A DNA stretch of 64,000 nucleotides from an uncultured Bacteroidales bacterium (GCA_903959905.1 CAJBYO010000033.1:1-64000); one strand, 5' to 3'. Shown: positions 29,287 to 39,994, counted from the first letter of the stretch. Numbers and translations are program-made. Notes: a model not told the origin generated them from the letters alone.

Positions 29287-30677
29287 TTCTTCACGAATTT
29301 TCTCACGGTTACCAGGTTATTCCCGGTAAGTTTCAGAATGTAGAGGCCGTTTTCGAGGTCTGATACATTGATTCCTGATTTTGGACATGTAAGACTTCCT
29401 TTGTATACGCTTACACCGTCAAGTCGCAGAATTTCAGCCTGCAATACTTCGTGGCCGCGGGAAAGGACGTTCAGTGTTACAGTGACCGGGTTTGGGAATG
29501 TGGAAATTCCGCTGTTGCCGATTTCCTGTGATCCCAGCGGAGCAGCTGCAGCTGTGTTGGAAATTACACTCAGTATCCCATTATCCTTAAGGGAAGGATT
29601 GCATGGCTCCTGCCTCACTACCTCAATGTAATAGGTTGTCACACCTGACTCTGAATAAAAATCGGTGTACGAATTTACGTTGCCGGCCAAGGAATCAATC
29701 ACCTCCCAGGCTGCCCCATTGTGCTTCCTGTGAATGCGGTAGGTCAGAAAATCAAAGCCTTCATAGTGGTTCCAGATCAGGTTAAAGCCAAACGTGCCTG
29801 GATTGATGTTCAGGTGGATTGTTTTATGATACGGGCTTTTTTCACTTTCATGGCCTGATGAGTCAGAAACTGAGATCCTGAATTTGTCCGATTTAATCAA
29901 CGGGTCAGAAGTCGGGTCAACGAAAACACTCAGGTTACTGTATGGCACTTCCCCGATTTTGTTGTATACATTGTTCTGATAAGTTTCCCTGAAAATATTG
30001 ACATGGGACAAATGCTGCCCTGGATGCTTATTCCAGATGATTTTATTTTTACTTGCTGCCGTATCGAATGTAACCATGCAAATATTGGGAGTCGCAGGAG
30101 GTGCACTGGCAGTAACAACAGCAACACCGGCCATTTCACGCATACAGTCCGCACCATCCACCTTCGCAACGGCAGTATAATTACCGGGAATTGTCTGCAG
30201 TCCGAAAGAAAAATGCAAACCTGTACCGGCCACTGCTACCCCGGTATACTGACCATTCAGGCGCAGTTTATAGATGACACCTATCTCTGACCCTTCCAGC
30301 CCCACAAGGACACCATTACCACCCACAATGGCGCCACCGCCAAACATACTGTATACCTGGGGCAATTCAATCACAACCACAGGCCGCATAGCAGTACAGG
30401 TTTGTCCTTCAAGGAGAATCGTCAGTGTGACATGCTTTTCCCCTATTGTTGTCCATCTGACAAAATAAGGCCCCTGCCCCGACCCGGAAATGACAGTTGC
30501 TCCATCAAAGTTCCAGGTATAGGTTCCATTTGCGGATGCTCCACCTACATAGGTAACTTTGACCTCCTGATCCACGCAGGCCTTGGCGGCAACAGTAAAG
30601 TCACAATTCAACGGATTCTGAGCACTTACGCAGAAAGCAAAAACAATGAAAAACAAAAGGAGGTATTTTTTTTTCAT
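29283..30677 (-). CDS. T9SS cargo protein with PKD-like and fibronectin-like domains
   Basis: 464 residues. A signal peptide (MKKKYLLLFFIVFAFCVSAQ) is followed by a PKD-like domain (GTYTWNFDGATVISGSG), a second beta-sandwich region (about 110-190) and two fibronectin-like modules (about 200-370). The C-terminus (ISTFPNPVTVTLNVLSRG to TVRKFVKN) is a T9SS type A sorting domain, so the protein is exported across the outer membrane and anchored or released there. I see no enzyme motif, so its role is unknown. The gene converges on the GH20 gene with a 4-bp overlap. Confidence 0.82.
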   Translation of the reverse strand: MKKKYLLLFFIVFAFCVSAQNPLNCDFTVAAKACVDQEVKVTYVGGASANGTYTWNFDGATVISGSGQGPYFVRWTTIGEKHVTLTILLEGQTCTAMRPVVVIELPQVYSMFGGGAIVGGNGVLVGLEGSEIGVIYKLRLNGQYTGVAVAGTGLHFSFGLQTIPGNYTAVAKVDGADCMREMAGVAVVTASAPPATPNICMVTFDTAASKNKIIWNKHPGQHLSHVNIFRETYQNNVYNKIGEVPYSNLSVFVDPTSDPLIKSDKFRISVSDSSGHESEKSPYHKTIHLNINPGTFGFNLIWNHYEGFDFLTYRIHRKHNGAAWEVIDSLAGNVNSYTDFYSESGVTTYYIEVVRQEPCNPSLKDNGILSVISNTAAAAPLGSQEIGNSGISTFPNPVTVTLNVLSRGHEVLQAEILRLDGVSVYKGSLTCPKSGINVSDLENGLYILKLTGNNLVTVRKFVKN

Positions 30678-30755
30678 GGTACGCAGGATTAAAATTTTGG
30701 GAAAAAAGAAAGGAATAATGAGGTAGACAACTTTAACGGTTAAAAAGGTTGCCTG

Positions 30756-31319
30756 TTACACCGTCATGATGTCCTTCTCCTTGATGTCAAATATTTTATC
30801 AATTTTAGCGATGTATTCGTCTGTCACTTTCTGAATATCTATCTCAAGTTTATCAACTTCGTCTTCAGGCACACCGTCTTTCTTCAGTTTCTTAGCTGTT
30901 TCATTTGCAAGCCGCCTGATATTCCTGACACTGATTTTGGCATTTTCAGCCTCAGATTTGGCTTTTTTAACCAGGTCGCGACGCCGTTCCTCGGTGAGAG
31001 GCGGAACGACAATACGCAGTATTTCACCTTCATTTTTGGGATTAAATCCCAGGTTGGCTGCCTGGATTGCTTTATCAATAAGGCCCAGCACGCTCTTATC
31101 CCAGGGTTGAACAATGATTTGCCTGCCATCGGGGGTACTGATGTTGGCTGTTTGATCAATCGCTGTCATCACACCATAATAATCTATCCTAACACCATCA
31201 AGCATCTGGGCACTGGCCTTACCTGCCCTAAGTTTCTGGAGTTCCTTTTCCAGATGCTGAACGGCCATGTGCATGCCTTCATTGGCTTCGTCCAGTGTAA
31301 ATTCTATTTCTTCGTTCAT
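30756..31319 (-). CDS. frr: Ribosome recycling factor
   Basis: 187 residues, the usual family length of about 185. It contains the RRF hallmarks LRAGKASAQMLDGVRIDYYG near residue 31, ISTPDGRQIIVQPWD near 60, PPLTEERRRDLVKKAK near 115 and the C-terminal helix. The protein works with EF-G to split the post-termination ribosome. It lies downstream of pyrH on the same strand, 152 bp away, with its own promoter-like sequence at 31393-31424. Confidence 0.97.
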   Translation of the reverse strand: MNEEIEFTLDEANEGMHMAVQHLEKELQKLRAGKASAQMLDGVRIDYYGVMTAIDQTANISTPDGRQIIVQPWDKSVLGLIDKAIQAANLGFNPKNEGEILRIVVPPLTEERRRDLVKKAKSEAENAKISVRNIRRLANETAKKLKKDGVPEDEVDKLEIDIQKVTDEYIAKIDKIFDIKEKDIMTV

Positions 31320-31392
31320 AGGTTAAAATTTAAAAGCAAAAATGCAAACAATGCAGGAAATGCAAGGATTGCATATCATCAGTTACAAATGC

Positions 31393-31424
31393 CAAAGTTA
31401 AAAATCAAAAGATAAAAAAACAAA
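31393..31424 (-). promoter_or_regulatory. Promoter upstream of frr
   Basis: On the minus strand TAACTTTG (31393-31400) is preceded by TTTG (31421-31424) with 20 bp between, matching the Bacteroidota -7 and -33 elements. It lies about 75 bp before the frr start, so frr can be transcribed separately from pyrH. Confidence 0.5.
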
Positions 31425-31471
31425 GGTTATACTAAAATTCATGTCGGCCGACCAGTATCCGGCTGTCAAAA

Positions 31472-32179
31472 TCAACTGACGACTGTACCCAGTGACTCTC
31501 CCCTGATAATTTTCAGCAGGTTCCCTTCCCTGTTCATGTTAAAAACAATAATGGGCATTTTATTCTCGCGACACAGTGTAAATGCTGTCAGATCCATGAT
31601 CTTTAATCCCTTCTCGTATGCTTCATCAAATGACAGGGTATTAAATTTCACAGCGGCAGGATCCTTTTCAGGGTCGGCATTATACACCCCATCCACCCTC
31701 GTTCCCTTCAGAATGGCATCTGCCTGAATTTCAATAGCCCGCAGTGCTGAAGCACTGTCAGTGGTAAAGTATGGATTCCCTGTGCCGGCTGCAATGACCA
31801 CAACATGGCCATGGTTGAGGTAACTGATCGCCTTTCGACGACTCATCGCTTCACAAATCGGGTCAATTGCCAAACCTGACAAGAGTTTTACCTCCAGTCC
31901 GAGTTTTTCAAGAGCTGCCTGGATGGCCATGCTGTTGATCACAGTGGCCATCATGCCCATATAGTCGCCCTGTACACGGTCCATTCCTTCGCTGGTTCCC
32001 TGTAAACCCCTGAAGATATTTCCACCTCCGATAACTATTGCTACCTGAACGCCGGCATTGACAACAGACCTGATCTCTTGTGCATAATCAGCCAACCGTA
32101 ACGGATCAATTCCATATCCCTGGTTTCCTTCCAGTGCTTCACCGGAAAGCTTCAAAAGAATGCGTTTAAATTTTATCAT
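31472..32179 (-). CDS. pyrH: UMP kinase
   Basis: 235 residues from ATG 32179 (MIKFKRILLKLSGEALEG). A longer in-frame start at 32212 would overlap secA and make the protein longer than the family norm of about 235-240. KLSGEAL and VIGGGNIFRG are the phosphate- and nucleotide-binding loops of the amino-acid-kinase fold, and GTGNPYFTTDSASALRA is the UMP kinase signature. The enzyme makes UDP from UMP in the cytoplasm. The start lies 25 bp downstream of the secA stop, so cotranscription with secA is likely. Confidence 0.96.
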   Translation of the reverse strand: MIKFKRILLKLSGEALEGNQGYGIDPLRLADYAQEIRSVVNAGVQVAIVIGGGNIFRGLQGTSEGMDRVQGDYMGMMATVINSMAIQAALEKLGLEVKLLSGLAIDPICEAMSRRKAISYLNHGHVVVIAAGTGNPYFTTDSASALRAIEIQADAILKGTRVDGVYNADPEKDPAAVKFNTLSFDEAYEKGLKIMDLTAFTLCRENKMPIIVFNMNREGNLLKIIRGESLGTVVS

Positions 32180-32204
32180 AATCTCAGGTTTTGAACTTTG
32201 CACC

Positions 32205-35200
32205 TTATTCATTTACTCCATGACAGTTTTTAAACTTCTTCCCTGAACCGCATGGACATGGATCATTCCGCCCCACTTTCTTCTCCACTTTAACCGGTTG
32301 AGCCTGGGCCTTCTCCTGGGTATTTGAATTGGACTGCGACAGCAGGTCCGACCGTTCCTCACGCATGCGGGCGCGATCCATTTTCCGAGGAGCCTGCGCC
32401 TCTTTAACGTTTTCAACCTGGATGGGTACATCGGCCTTGATCAGGAATGAGGTAATCTCCTTGTTGGTACGCTGAACCATGCTTTTAAACAGTTCAAAGG
32501 ATTCAAACTTATAAATAAGCAGCGGGTCTTTCTGCTCATAGGCAGCATTCTGAACGGATTGTTTCAGGTCGTCCATTTCACGAAGGTGCTCCTTCCAGGA
32601 GTTGTCGATCATGCCAAGAACGATACCTTTTTCAATGCTGAGCACAACCTCTTTGCCCTTGTCTTCATAGGCCTTTTTCAGGTTTGCTACGGCCTGCATG
32701 GTTTTCAGGCCATCTGTAACAGGAATGGCAATATTCTCATACCTGGTATCATTTTCAAAAACATCCTTGATAACAGGGTATGTCTTTTGCGCAATATGCT
32801 CACATTTAGCCTTATACCTTTTATAGATATAACTGTACAGTTTATCCCCGAGATCATCATTGTTCAAACTTCCGAAGTCAGACTCTGAAATGGGTGAATC
32901 TGCTGCAAACTCTTTGAGCAGGTCAAGGTTGAAACTATGAAAATCACGTTTTTCCTGGGCATCAAGCACGATGGTTTCACATACATCGTAAATCATGTTG
33001 GAAATATCAACGGCAAGCCTGTCGCCAAAAAGAGCGTGATGGCGCTTTTTATAGATGGCCTCGCGCTGGATGTTCATCACGTCATCGTATTCAAGCAGCC
33101 TTTTACGAACACCAAAGTTATTTTCTTCAACTTTCTTCTGGGCCCTTTCAATGGAATTTGTGATCATGGAGTGCTGGATCACTTCTCCTTCCTTGATTCC
33201 CATCCGGTCCATGATCTTGGCAATCCGGTCGGAGCCGAACATCCGCATCAGGTCATCATCCAGTGATACAAAAAATTGAGAACTGCCCGGATCACCCTGG
33301 CGTCCGGCACGTCCGCGCAACTGCCTGTCAACCCGTCGTGACTCATGGCGTTCAGTTCCGATGATGGCCAAACCGCCTGCCTGCTTAACACCGGGACCAA
33401 GTTTGATGTCGGTTCCACGGCCAGCCATGTTGGTGGCAATCGTCACAGTACCGGCTCGTCCTGCCTCAGCAACAATATCAGCTTCACGGGCATGAAGCTT
33501 TGCATTCAGCACATTATGCGGAATATTCTTTCGTTTGAGCATGCGGCTAAGCAGTTCAGAGGTTTCAACCGAAGTAGTACCAACAAGGCTCGGGCGTCCC
33601 TCCTTTACCAGCTTTTCAATTTCATCAATAACCGCATTGAATTTTTCACGTTTTGTTTTATAAACGAGGTCTTCGCGGTCATCGCGAACAATTTTTTTAT
33701 TGGTCGGAATAACCACAACATCCAGTTTATAGATATCCCACAACTCGCCAGCTTCCGTTTCTGCAGTTCCGGTCATCCCTGCCAGTTTCTTATACATGCG
33801 GAAATAGTTCTGCAGTGTTACTGTGGCATAGGTTTGGGTGGCCGCTTCGATTTTCACATTTTCCTTGGCTTCAATGGCCTGGTGGAGCCCGTCAGAATAA
33901 CGACGTCCTTCCAGGATACGTCCGGTCTGCTCATCAACAATTTTAACCTTGTTGTCCATGACCACATATTCAACATCCTTTTCAAAAAGGGCATAAGCCT
34001 TAATCAGCTGATTTACTGTATGAACACGTTCCGTTTTAATGGAATAGTCAAGCATTAGTGCATCCTTCCTGGTAAGTTTCTCCTGTTCGGAGAGGTTCTG
34101 ACGTTCAAGCTCGGCGATTACGGAGCCAATGTCGGGAAGGATGTAAAACGTGGGGTCTTCGTATGACTGAGTGAGCAGGTCAATACCCTGTTCGCGCAAC
34201 TCAATGGTATTGTTTTTCTCATCAATGACAAAGTACAACTGATCGTCAATGATGTGCATGTTTTTCATCTGCTCAGCCATGTAAAAGTTCTCGGTCTTTT
34301 GCAGCAGTGCTTTCATCCCGGACTCACTGAGGAATTTAATAAGCGCCTTGTTTTTGGGTAATCCGTGATGAGCGCGAAGCAATTGTTCGCCAGCCTTCTT
34401 CATGTTCTCATCATTTTTGGGGTCCTCTGACAGGGCTTTTGCTTCCGCAAGCAGTTTCGTAACCAGGTTACGCTGGGCATTGTACAGTTTGGTAACGTTT
34501 GGCTTAAGGTCATCAAACAACTGGTTTTCTCCTTTCGGGGTTGGCCCGGAGATGATCAGCGGTGTACGGGCGTCATCGATCAAAACAGAGTCAACCTCAT
34601 CCACGATGGCATAGTTATGCGGACGCTGCACCAGTTCCTCGGGATTGCTGGTCATGTTGTCGCGCAGGTAGTCAAAACCAAATTCATTGTTGGTTCCGTA
34701 TGTTATATCAGCAAGGTAAGCGTCGCGTCGTGCCTGGGAGTTTGGCTCGTGCCGGTCAATACATTCCACCCTCAATCCGTGGAATTCAAACAAAGGCCCC
34801 ATCCATTCCGAGTCACGTTTGGCGAGATAATCGTTTACCGTGACAATATGAACACCCTTACCGGGCAATGCATTGAGATACATTGGCAACGTAGCCACCA
34901 GTGTTTTTCCTTCACCGGTTGCCATTTCAGCGATTTTTCCTTCGTGGAGCACCACCCCTCCAATCAGCTGGCAATCATAATGCACCATATCCCAGGTTAC
35001 CATGTTTCCACCAGCCGTCCAGCTGTTGCGGAACCGTGCGGTATCGCCCTCAATTTCAACACTTGCTTTACGGGCAGCGAGATCCCTGTCAAACTGCGTT
35101 GCTGTAACAACAACAAATTCGTTCTCGAAAAACCTCCTGGCTGTCTCTTTAACAACAGCGAAAGCCTCCGGAAGAATCTCATTCAGAACTTCCTGTGTAA

Positions 35201-35492
35201 GATCATAGGCCTCCTTTTCAAGGCGGTCGAGCACCGCATAAAGCTTCTCCTTTTCATCAATTTCAACATCATCGGAATTGAGTTGCTGTTTCAGCTCTTC
35301 AATTTCCTTCTCCTTTTCAGCAAGGTGTTCAGTGATCCTGTGCTTAAACACATAGGTGTATGCACGCAGTTCGTCGTTCGACACTGTCTTGATCTGTTCC
35401 CAGGCTTCAATTGCTTTGTCAACCCGTGGGTTGATGCTCTTGATGTCCCGCTGTGATTTATTTCCCAGTAATTTTTTAAATATACTTAGCAT
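32205..35492 (-). CDS. secA: Preprotein translocase ATPase SecA
   Basis: 1095 residues, long compared with SecA of about 900 in Proteobacteria but usual for Bacteroidota. [20 protein letters not shown] is the Walker A region, and the DEAD-like box is [38 protein letters not shown] and [20 protein letters not shown] mark the second motor domain, with [20 protein letters not shown]. The end [14 protein letters not shown] is the zinc-binding SEC-C tail that contacts SecB or ribosomes. It drives export through SecYEG, supplying the T9SS substrates of this window to the periplasm. It follows the thioredoxin-like gene by 9 bp. Confidence 0.98.
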   Translation of the reverse strand: MLSIFKKLLGNKSQRDIKSINPRVDKAIEAWEQIKTVSNDELRAYTYVFKHRITEHLAEKEKEIEELKQQLNSDDVEIDEKEKLYAVLDRLEKEAYDLTQEVLNEILPEAFAVVKETARRFFENEFVVVTATQFDRDLAARKASVEIEGDTARFRNSWTAGGNMVTWDMVHYDCQLIGGVVLHEGKIAEMATGEGKTLVATLPMYLNALPGKGVHIVTVNDYLAKRDSEWMGPLFEFHGLRVECIDRHEPNSQARRDAYLADITYGTNNEFGFDYLRDNMTSNPEELVQRPHNYAIVDEVDSVLIDDARTPLIISGPTPKGENQLFDDLKPNVTKLYNAQRNLVTKLLAEAKALSEDPKNDENMKKAGEQLLRAHHGLPKNKALIKFLSESGMKALLQKTENFYMAEQMKNMHIIDDQLYFVIDEKNNTIELREQGIDLLTQSYEDPTFYILPDIGSVIAELERQNLSEQEKLTRKDALMLDYSIKTERVHTVNQLIKAYALFEKDVEYVVMDNKVKIVDEQTGRILEGRRYSDGLHQAIEAKENVKIEAATQTYATVTLQNYFRMYKKLAGMTGTAETEAGELWDIYKLDVVVIPTNKKIVRDDREDLVYKTKREKFNAVIDEIEKLVKEGRPSLVGTTSVETSELLSRMLKRKNIPHNVLNAKLHAREADIVAEAGRAGTVTIATNMAGRGTDIKLGPGVKQAGGLAIIGTERHESRRVDRQLRGRAGRQGDPGSSQFFVSLDDDLMRMFGSDRIAKIMDRMGIKEGEVIQHSMITNSIERAQKKVEENNFGVRKRLLEYDDVMNIQREAIYKKRHHALFGDRLAVDISNMIYDVCETIVLDAQEKRDFHSFNLDLLKEFAADSPISESDFGSLNNDDLGDKLYSYIYKRYKAKCEHIAQKTYPVIKDVFENDTRYENIAIPVTDGLKTMQAVANLKKAYEDKGKEVVLSIEKGIVLGMIDNSWKEHLREMDDLKQSVQNAAYEQKDPLLIYKFESFELFKSMVQRTNKEITSFLIKADVPIQVENVKEAQAPRKMDRARMREERSDLLSQSNSNTQEKAQAQPVKVEKKVGRNDPCPCGSGKKFKNCHGVNE

Positions 35493-35501
35493 GATAAGGG
35501 G

Positions 35502-36914
35502 TTATTTCTCCAAAATTTTTTGCAAATCGGCTTCCAGACCAGTGCTTGGCAGGTTTGCCGGGTATTTATTTATATTTCCTTCGCTGTCAACCAGGACAAA
35601 CAAGGGATAAGTTCTGACATCATAGTCCTTCAACACATCCGATTGATCACCGATGTTGACAAAGGTCCAAACGTAGTCTGACTTCAGGTTGATGAAATAG
35701 AGCATTTTACTGAAATACTTATCGGCTGAAACACTCACAAAGTGCACATTTTCCCGGTATTTGTCATACAGCGGTTTGATCAGGTCCATTTCAGAAAGGC
35801 AACCTTCGCAGTAGGTTGTCCAGAAACACAGTACCACCGGCTTCCCCAAAAGGCTGCTGAGAGAAAGATCTTTTTGATCGCGGCTCATCAGTTTAAATCC
35901 GGGAGCCTTTGTGCCTGGTTTAAGCCTGGTAAGCAAACTGACCATATCATCCGCAATCACCCTGTTTTCAGGATATTTCGTTTTTTCCGAAGTTGATCTG
36001 ATCAGGGCAAGCACCTCGTCCGGTGTGTAACCTGGCATGTCATACATCTCCATGAGCCCTTTCAGCATTACCAGTTCACGAAACTGCTCATTTTTCAGAA
36101 CAGAATCTGCCGACATGGCCTTCATCACCGCTTTATACGAATCTGTTCCCCTGAGGAGCAGGGCCATGTCAGTTTTCCGCAAAACATTAGAGGTGGCCGT
36201 AACGTACTTTGCAAAGAAACTGTTAAAAAAATCCATATACTCAATGTTGTTGTAGAGTACAGGCTTTTCCATGAAATACTTTTTTGCAAGTTGTGCTTTG
36301 TTGTAATACTGGGTGAGTTGCTCAAGTGCAGCAATTTTGTACGAGGCGTAGTCAAGAAAATACTGATTTTTGACCGATCCGAAATGCCGGTTAAGCTGAA
36401 CACGGAATGTATCAAGCAGGATTTTCTTGCGGTCGCGGTAGAGTGCATTGAAATTCTCCATCAGGAATCCGCTGTATACTGCGTTGAACTTTCCTACCAG
36501 GGTATTGAGTTCAAGTGAATCTTCCTCCCTGGCTTCAATTGATAAATTCTGTGATTGAATAAAGGGGTTCACCTCCGTGTACTCATCATACTTCATGGGT
36601 GCAACCTGGATATTGTAAATTTTTGAAGGTTCAACAAGTATCTCTGCTTTGTGAAAGTCAATTGAAATAATTGTATTTGTTGTTTTATCAAGGTTGAACG
36701 TCAAAGAAAAACGACCAGTGGAATCAATCCTGCAACTGGTGACCGGTTTTTCCCAGAAAGTGACAAGGTCGCCCGGGGCGGTGACCCTGATGACTTTTCT
36801 TTCCGCTCCGGGAGCAACACCGTTAATCACCGTTTTCTGGCCGGGTGAGATAAAGGATAATAACAAGAGGAAAGTCAAAAAACCGGCAAACCTCACATTC
36901 AACAATAATTTCAT
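35502..36914 (-). CDS. TlpA/thioredoxin-like periplasmic protein
   Basis: 470 residues with a signal peptide (residues about 1-25, AGFLTFLLLLSFISPGQ). The N-terminal 330 residues form an uncharacterised mostly helical region. The C-terminal 140 are a redoxin domain: GTKAPGFKLMSRDQKDLSLS, then VLCFWTTYCEGC with a CxxC pair near residue 370, and TYPLFVLVDSEG with the cis-proline position. The family includes TlpA- and ResA-type thiol oxidoreductases tied to the inner or outer membrane in Bacteroidota. The substrate is unknown. It lies between coaD (17 bp) and secA (9 bp), so it is part of this run of genes. Confidence 0.85.
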   Translation of the reverse strand: MKLLLNVRFAGFLTFLLLLSFISPGQKTVINGVAPGAERKVIRVTAPGDLVTFWEKPVTSCRIDSTGRFSLTFNLDKTTNTIISIDFHKAEILVEPSKIYNIQVAPMKYDEYTEVNPFIQSQNLSIEAREEDSLELNTLVGKFNAVYSGFLMENFNALYRDRKKILLDTFRVQLNRHFGSVKNQYFLDYASYKIAALEQLTQYYNKAQLAKKYFMEKPVLYNNIEYMDFFNSFFAKYVTATSNVLRKTDMALLLRGTDSYKAVMKAMSADSVLKNEQFRELVMLKGLMEMYDMPGYTPDEVLALIRSTSEKTKYPENRVIADDMVSLLTRLKPGTKAPGFKLMSRDQKDLSLSSLLGKPVVLCFWTTYCEGCLSEMDLIKPLYDKYRENVHFVSVSADKYFSKMLYFINLKSDYVWTFVNIGDQSDVLKDYDVRTYPLFVLVDSEGNINKYPANLPSTGLEADLQKILEK

Positions 36915-36931
36915 AATTTACATCCAAATTT

Positions 36932-37390
36932 TTAAATCACGATCCCTTCAGGCAAAAATTGACCAACATCCCCGCCATGGCGGATAATATCACGAACAAT
37001 AGAAGAGCTGACCGAGGCGTATTCAGGAGCACAGAGCAGCAGTACAGTTTCAATTTCCGGATACATCATTCTATTCATCTGGCCAATCCCCCTTTCAAAT
37101 TCAAAGTCAGCGGCAGTTCTTAGCCCCCTCAGGATGAACTTTGCGTTTACCTTACGGCAAAAATCAATCGTTAATCCTGAATAGGTGGCAATGCTGATTC
37201 CTGACTCGCCTTCAAAAATCATGCCTAACCAATTCATGCGCTGTTCAAGCGAAAAAAAAGGATTTTTGCCGCCATTTTCGCCGATGGCGATAATAATCTG
37301 GTCAAAAAGTGGCAGTGCCCTTCTGATGATGGATTCATGGCCCCGGGTGATGGGATCAAAAGATCCCGGGAAGACCGCAATTCTTTGCAT
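36932..37390 (-). CDS. coaD: Phosphopantetheine adenylyltransferase
   Basis: 152 residues, close to the family norm of about 160. FPGSFDPITRGHESIIRRAL is the nucleotidyltransferase T/HxGH-type signature near the N-terminus. FILRGLRTAADFEFE carries the conserved basic substrate site, and SSSIVRDIIRHGGD is the C-terminal ISSTxxR-like motif. It makes dephospho-CoA from phosphopantetheine and ATP. A promoter lies just upstream at 37411-37439. Confidence 0.97.
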   Translation of the reverse strand: MQRIAVFPGSFDPITRGHESIIRRALPLFDQIIIAIGENGGKNPFFSLEQRMNWLGMIFEGESGISIATYSGLTIDFCRKVNAKFILRGLRTAADFEFERGIGQMNRMMYPEIETVLLLCAPEYASVSSSIVRDIIRHGGDVGQFLPEGIVI

Positions 37391-37410
37391 TCGTCAGCTG
37401 TTTAAACCTG

Positions 37411-37439
37411 CAAAGATAAGAAAAATGGCGGGAAAACAA
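37411..37439 (-). promoter_or_regulatory. Promoter of coaD
   Basis: Minus-strand TATCTTTG (37411-37418) with TTG (37437-37439) 18 bp upstream. It lies about 20 bp before the coaD start. It overlaps the end of the preceding gap, so coaD can be expressed independently of porT. Confidence 0.6.
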
Positions 37440-37441
37440 GG

Positions 37442-38242
37442 CTATTCAAAGGTGAGTGAGAGCTGGAAAATTTTCGAATTCACCTTGTCAACAGACTCAG
37501 TATAGATGTTATTTTCATGCTTGAGCACATCCATCAAACCGTACATCATTTTGAGTTCAAGTCCGAATTTAAACCATTCATTGTAGAAGTCAAATCCGAC
37601 CCCAGCCTCAACATAAATATCGTTCTGGTTAAACTTCACAATCTTTTCATTCTTATTCTTTTGCTCGCGTTTCTTTGCCTGGGATGCGAGGTCGAGGGAA
37701 TATTGCACCCCGGTAAGCAGGTATGGTCTGAAATTGTTGTACCTGACCGACTTGTACTTTATTTCAATCGGGAAGTTGATATATGTTGAAGGAACTTTTT
37801 TTGTCCTTGAAACCCGCTGAACCGGATTTTTTTCGCCCGGCCGGAACTGGTAGGTTTCAAAATCGTAATTGATGGTGCGGTCGCCAAATGACAGGGAAGG
37901 AACAAACTGCAGTTCCAAATGCTTACCTATTTGCATGTTTCCAACAATACTGATCACAAATCCGGGAACAGGCGATGAGGTGATGGACAGCACTTTGGCA
38001 GAGTCGGGCAATGGCAGAATGTCAGGGATGAAAATGGAATCAAAGACATGCGTACGCAGGTCAGATATTGGCTTAACCGTAATAAGGCTCTGGTTGACAC
38101 CCAGTACAAACCCGAAGTGAAACAGGCTTTCCTGGTCGTAATTGGGCATATTGAGTACGACCATACGCTGACACTTTCCCTCGTATGGAAAGCAGAAGGT
38201 GGCGCAAAGGAGCAGGGCGATGATGAAACGGTCTATCTTCAA
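37442..38242 (-). CDS. porT: PorT-family type IX secretion / gliding outer-membrane protein
   Basis: 266 residues with a signal peptide (RFIIALLLCATFCFPYEGKC). The rest alternates beta strands typical of a small outer-membrane barrel and ends in FQLSLTFE with a terminal aromatic. NFPIEIKYKSVRYNNFRPYL and FHFGFVLGVNQ are typical of the PorT/SprT group, and Bacteroidota commonly place porT beside ubiE, as here (47 bp downstream). PorT is needed for T9SS function, which agrees with the five sorting-domain proteins in this window. Family assignment rests on barrel layout and gene neighbourhood. Confidence 0.82.
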   Translation of the reverse strand: MKIDRFIIALLLCATFCFPYEGKCQRMVVLNMPNYDQESLFHFGFVLGVNQSLITVKPISDLRTHVFDSIFIPDILPLPDSAKVLSITSSPVPGFVISIVGNMQIGKHLELQFVPSLSFGDRTINYDFETYQFRPGEKNPVQRVSRTKKVPSTYINFPIEIKYKSVRYNNFRPYLLTGVQYSLDLASQAKKREQKNKNEKIVKFNQNDIYVEAGVGFDFYNEWFKFGLELKMMYGLMDVLKHENNIYTESVDKVNSKIFQLSLTFE

Positions 38243-38289
38243 TGAATCCCGGTGATAATATAAGAGAGATTAACGCAGATTTACAAATT

Positions 38290-38991
38290 TTATTTTTCGG
38301 CGAGGTATATGGATGCAATACCCATGCTCAGGCTTACCTGGCGCGTGTTTTTCAATCCTGATTTTTCAAGAATCTCAAGGAATTTTTTACCTGACGGAAA
38401 TGCTGCAACAGACTCAGGAAGATAGCTGTATGCTTTACTGTTACCGGAAACGAACCGACCAATCAGAGGAATGCAATACCTCGAATAAATGCCATAAAGC
38501 TGCTTCATCGGGAATCCATCCGGATGAGAGAATTCAAGAATAAGCATGGCGCCACCCGGCCGAAGCACCCGGCGCATATCATTCAGGCCCCGTTCAAGGT
38601 TTTCGTAATTTCTGACCCCGAAAGCCACTGTTATTGCGTCAAAGGTATTGTCAGAGAAGGGGATTTTTTCGGCATCGCCCTGCTGCAAAGTGATGAATGC
38701 TGACAATCCTTTATCCACCAGCTTCCTTCTGCCAATCTCGAGCATTTTCTCCGAAATATCGATCCCTACAATTTTTTGCGGTTTCAGGACAGAAATTGCA
38801 ATGGCAAGGTCGGCTGTTCCTGTAGCCACATCAAGCACTTTACCAGGTTTCCGCACAGCGAGCAATTGTGTGAGCTTTTTCCGCCATGCTTTGTCAATAC
38901 CGAATGACAGAAAGTGGTTTAAAAAATCGTATTTGTGCGAGATGTCGTCAAACATTTCCCTCACAACAACTTTTTTAGGAGCGTTTGCCAT
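38290..38991 (-). CDS. ubiE: Demethylmenaquinone / ubiquinone methyltransferase
   Basis: 233 residues from ATG 38991 (MANAPKKVVVREMFDDISHK). A start at 39018 would add nine residues with no support. VLDVATGTADLA is SAM motif I, KIVGIDISEKMLEIGRRKL motif II, and VAFGVRNYENLERGL and RVLRPGGAMLILEFSHP are UbiE/MenG signatures. In Bacteroidota the quinone is menaquinone, so this is the last step of its synthesis (MenG activity). It lies between tsf and porT. Confidence 0.95.
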   Translation of the reverse strand: MANAPKKVVVREMFDDISHKYDFLNHFLSFGIDKAWRKKLTQLLAVRKPGKVLDVATGTADLAIAISVLKPQKIVGIDISEKMLEIGRRKLVDKGLSAFITLQQGDAEKIPFSDNTFDAITVAFGVRNYENLERGLNDMRRVLRPGGAMLILEFSHPDGFPMKQLYGIYSRYCIPLIGRFVSGNSKAYSYLPESVAAFPSGKKFLEILEKSGLKNTRQVSLSMGIASIYLAEK

Positions 38992-39110
38992 AGTTAAAGT
39001 GCAAAAATCAAAGTGCAATGTTCAAAAGGACCAGGTTTACCAGGTTTTATAAAGTAACTTATATTCTGGGTGCCTCATTATGAGGTACGTATTTCCATGG
39101 ATTAAATAAA

Positions 39111-39144
39111 AAAGGGATTATCCAAGTAATCAGATAATCCCTTT
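39111..39144 (-). terminator. Intrinsic terminator after tsf
   Basis: A 12-bp stem (39111-39122 with 39133-39144, 10-base loop), with an A-rich stretch on the left that reads as T residues after the hairpin on the minus strand. It lies 16 bp past the tsf stop and ends the rplM-rpsI-rpsB-tsf transcript before ubiE. Confidence 0.82.
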
Positions 39145-39160
39145 AAAACAATAAACCGGG

Positions 39161-39994
39161 TTATGCTCCCAATTGAAGCCTATGGAATCCGGTAACAGCC
39201 AGATCCTTATCATTGTCCGCGATATACTGGCGAACCGTTTTCTTGTTATCCTTAATGAAATCCTGGTTTAACAGGGTCATTTCTTTAAAGAATTTCTGCA
39301 GTTTTCCCTGGGCGATTTTTTCAACCATCTCCTCCGGCTTACCTTCCTGGCGAGCCATATCTTTGCCGATTTCAAGTTCACGGTCAATCACTTCCTGTGT
39401 TACCTGTTCCCTATCAACAGCAACAGGGCTCATAGCTGCAACCTGCATGGCAAGTTCGTGGCCGATTTCCATGATGTTGTTTGAATCCTTTTTATTCATC
39501 CCGATCACCGTAGCAAGGCGGTTTCCAAAGTGGTTGTATGCAAAAACAACGGGGGCCTCAATTACTTCGTAATGGGCGATCTGGATTTTCTCACCAGTTT
39601 TTCCAAGGAGTTCGTTCAGTTTTTCCTCAACGGTGGTTGAACCAAGCGACATGGGCATGAGTTCTGAAATGGCATGAACACGATTTGCGAGACCAAGGTC
39701 AAGCAGGTCCTTTGAAAATTTGATAAACTCTTCTGTTTTACCAACAAAATCGGTTTCACAGTTTACCATGATCACAGCGCCATACGCGTGATCATCGCTT
39801 GTTTTTGCAATAACGAAACCCTGGTTTGCGTCACGGTCTGCCCTTTTTCCGGCAACTTTCTGACCTTTTTTACGCAGGTAGTCAATGGCTTTGTCAAAAT
39901 CACCTTCAGTTTCCTGCAGGGCTTTTTTACAATCCATCATCCCTGCACCCGACATCTGGCGCAATTTATTTACATCAGCAGCAGTAATATTCAT
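39161..39994 (-). CDS. tsf: Elongation factor Ts
   Basis: 277 residues. The start ITAADVNKLRQMSGAGMMDC is the EF-Ts N-terminal UBA-like signature, followed by KKALQETEGDFDKAIDYLRK. VNCETDFVGKTEEF holds the TDFV motif that opens the EF-Tu nucleotide site, and HELAMQVAAMSP is also conserved. It recycles EF-Tu-GDP. It follows rpsB by 102 bp in the usual order and is followed by a terminator. Confidence 0.97.
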   Translation of the reverse strand: MNITAADVNKLRQMSGAGMMDCKKALQETEGDFDKAIDYLRKKGQKVAGKRADRDANQGFVIAKTSDDHAYGAVIMVNCETDFVGKTEEFIKFSKDLLDLGLANRVHAISELMPMSLGSTTVEEKLNELLGKTGEKIQIAHYEVIEAPVVFAYNHFGNRLATVIGMNKKDSNNIMEIGHELAMQVAAMSPVAVDREQVTQEVIDRELEIGKDMARQEGKPEEMVEKIAQGKLQKFFKEMTLLNQDFIKDNKKTVRQYIADNDKDLAVTGFHRLQLGA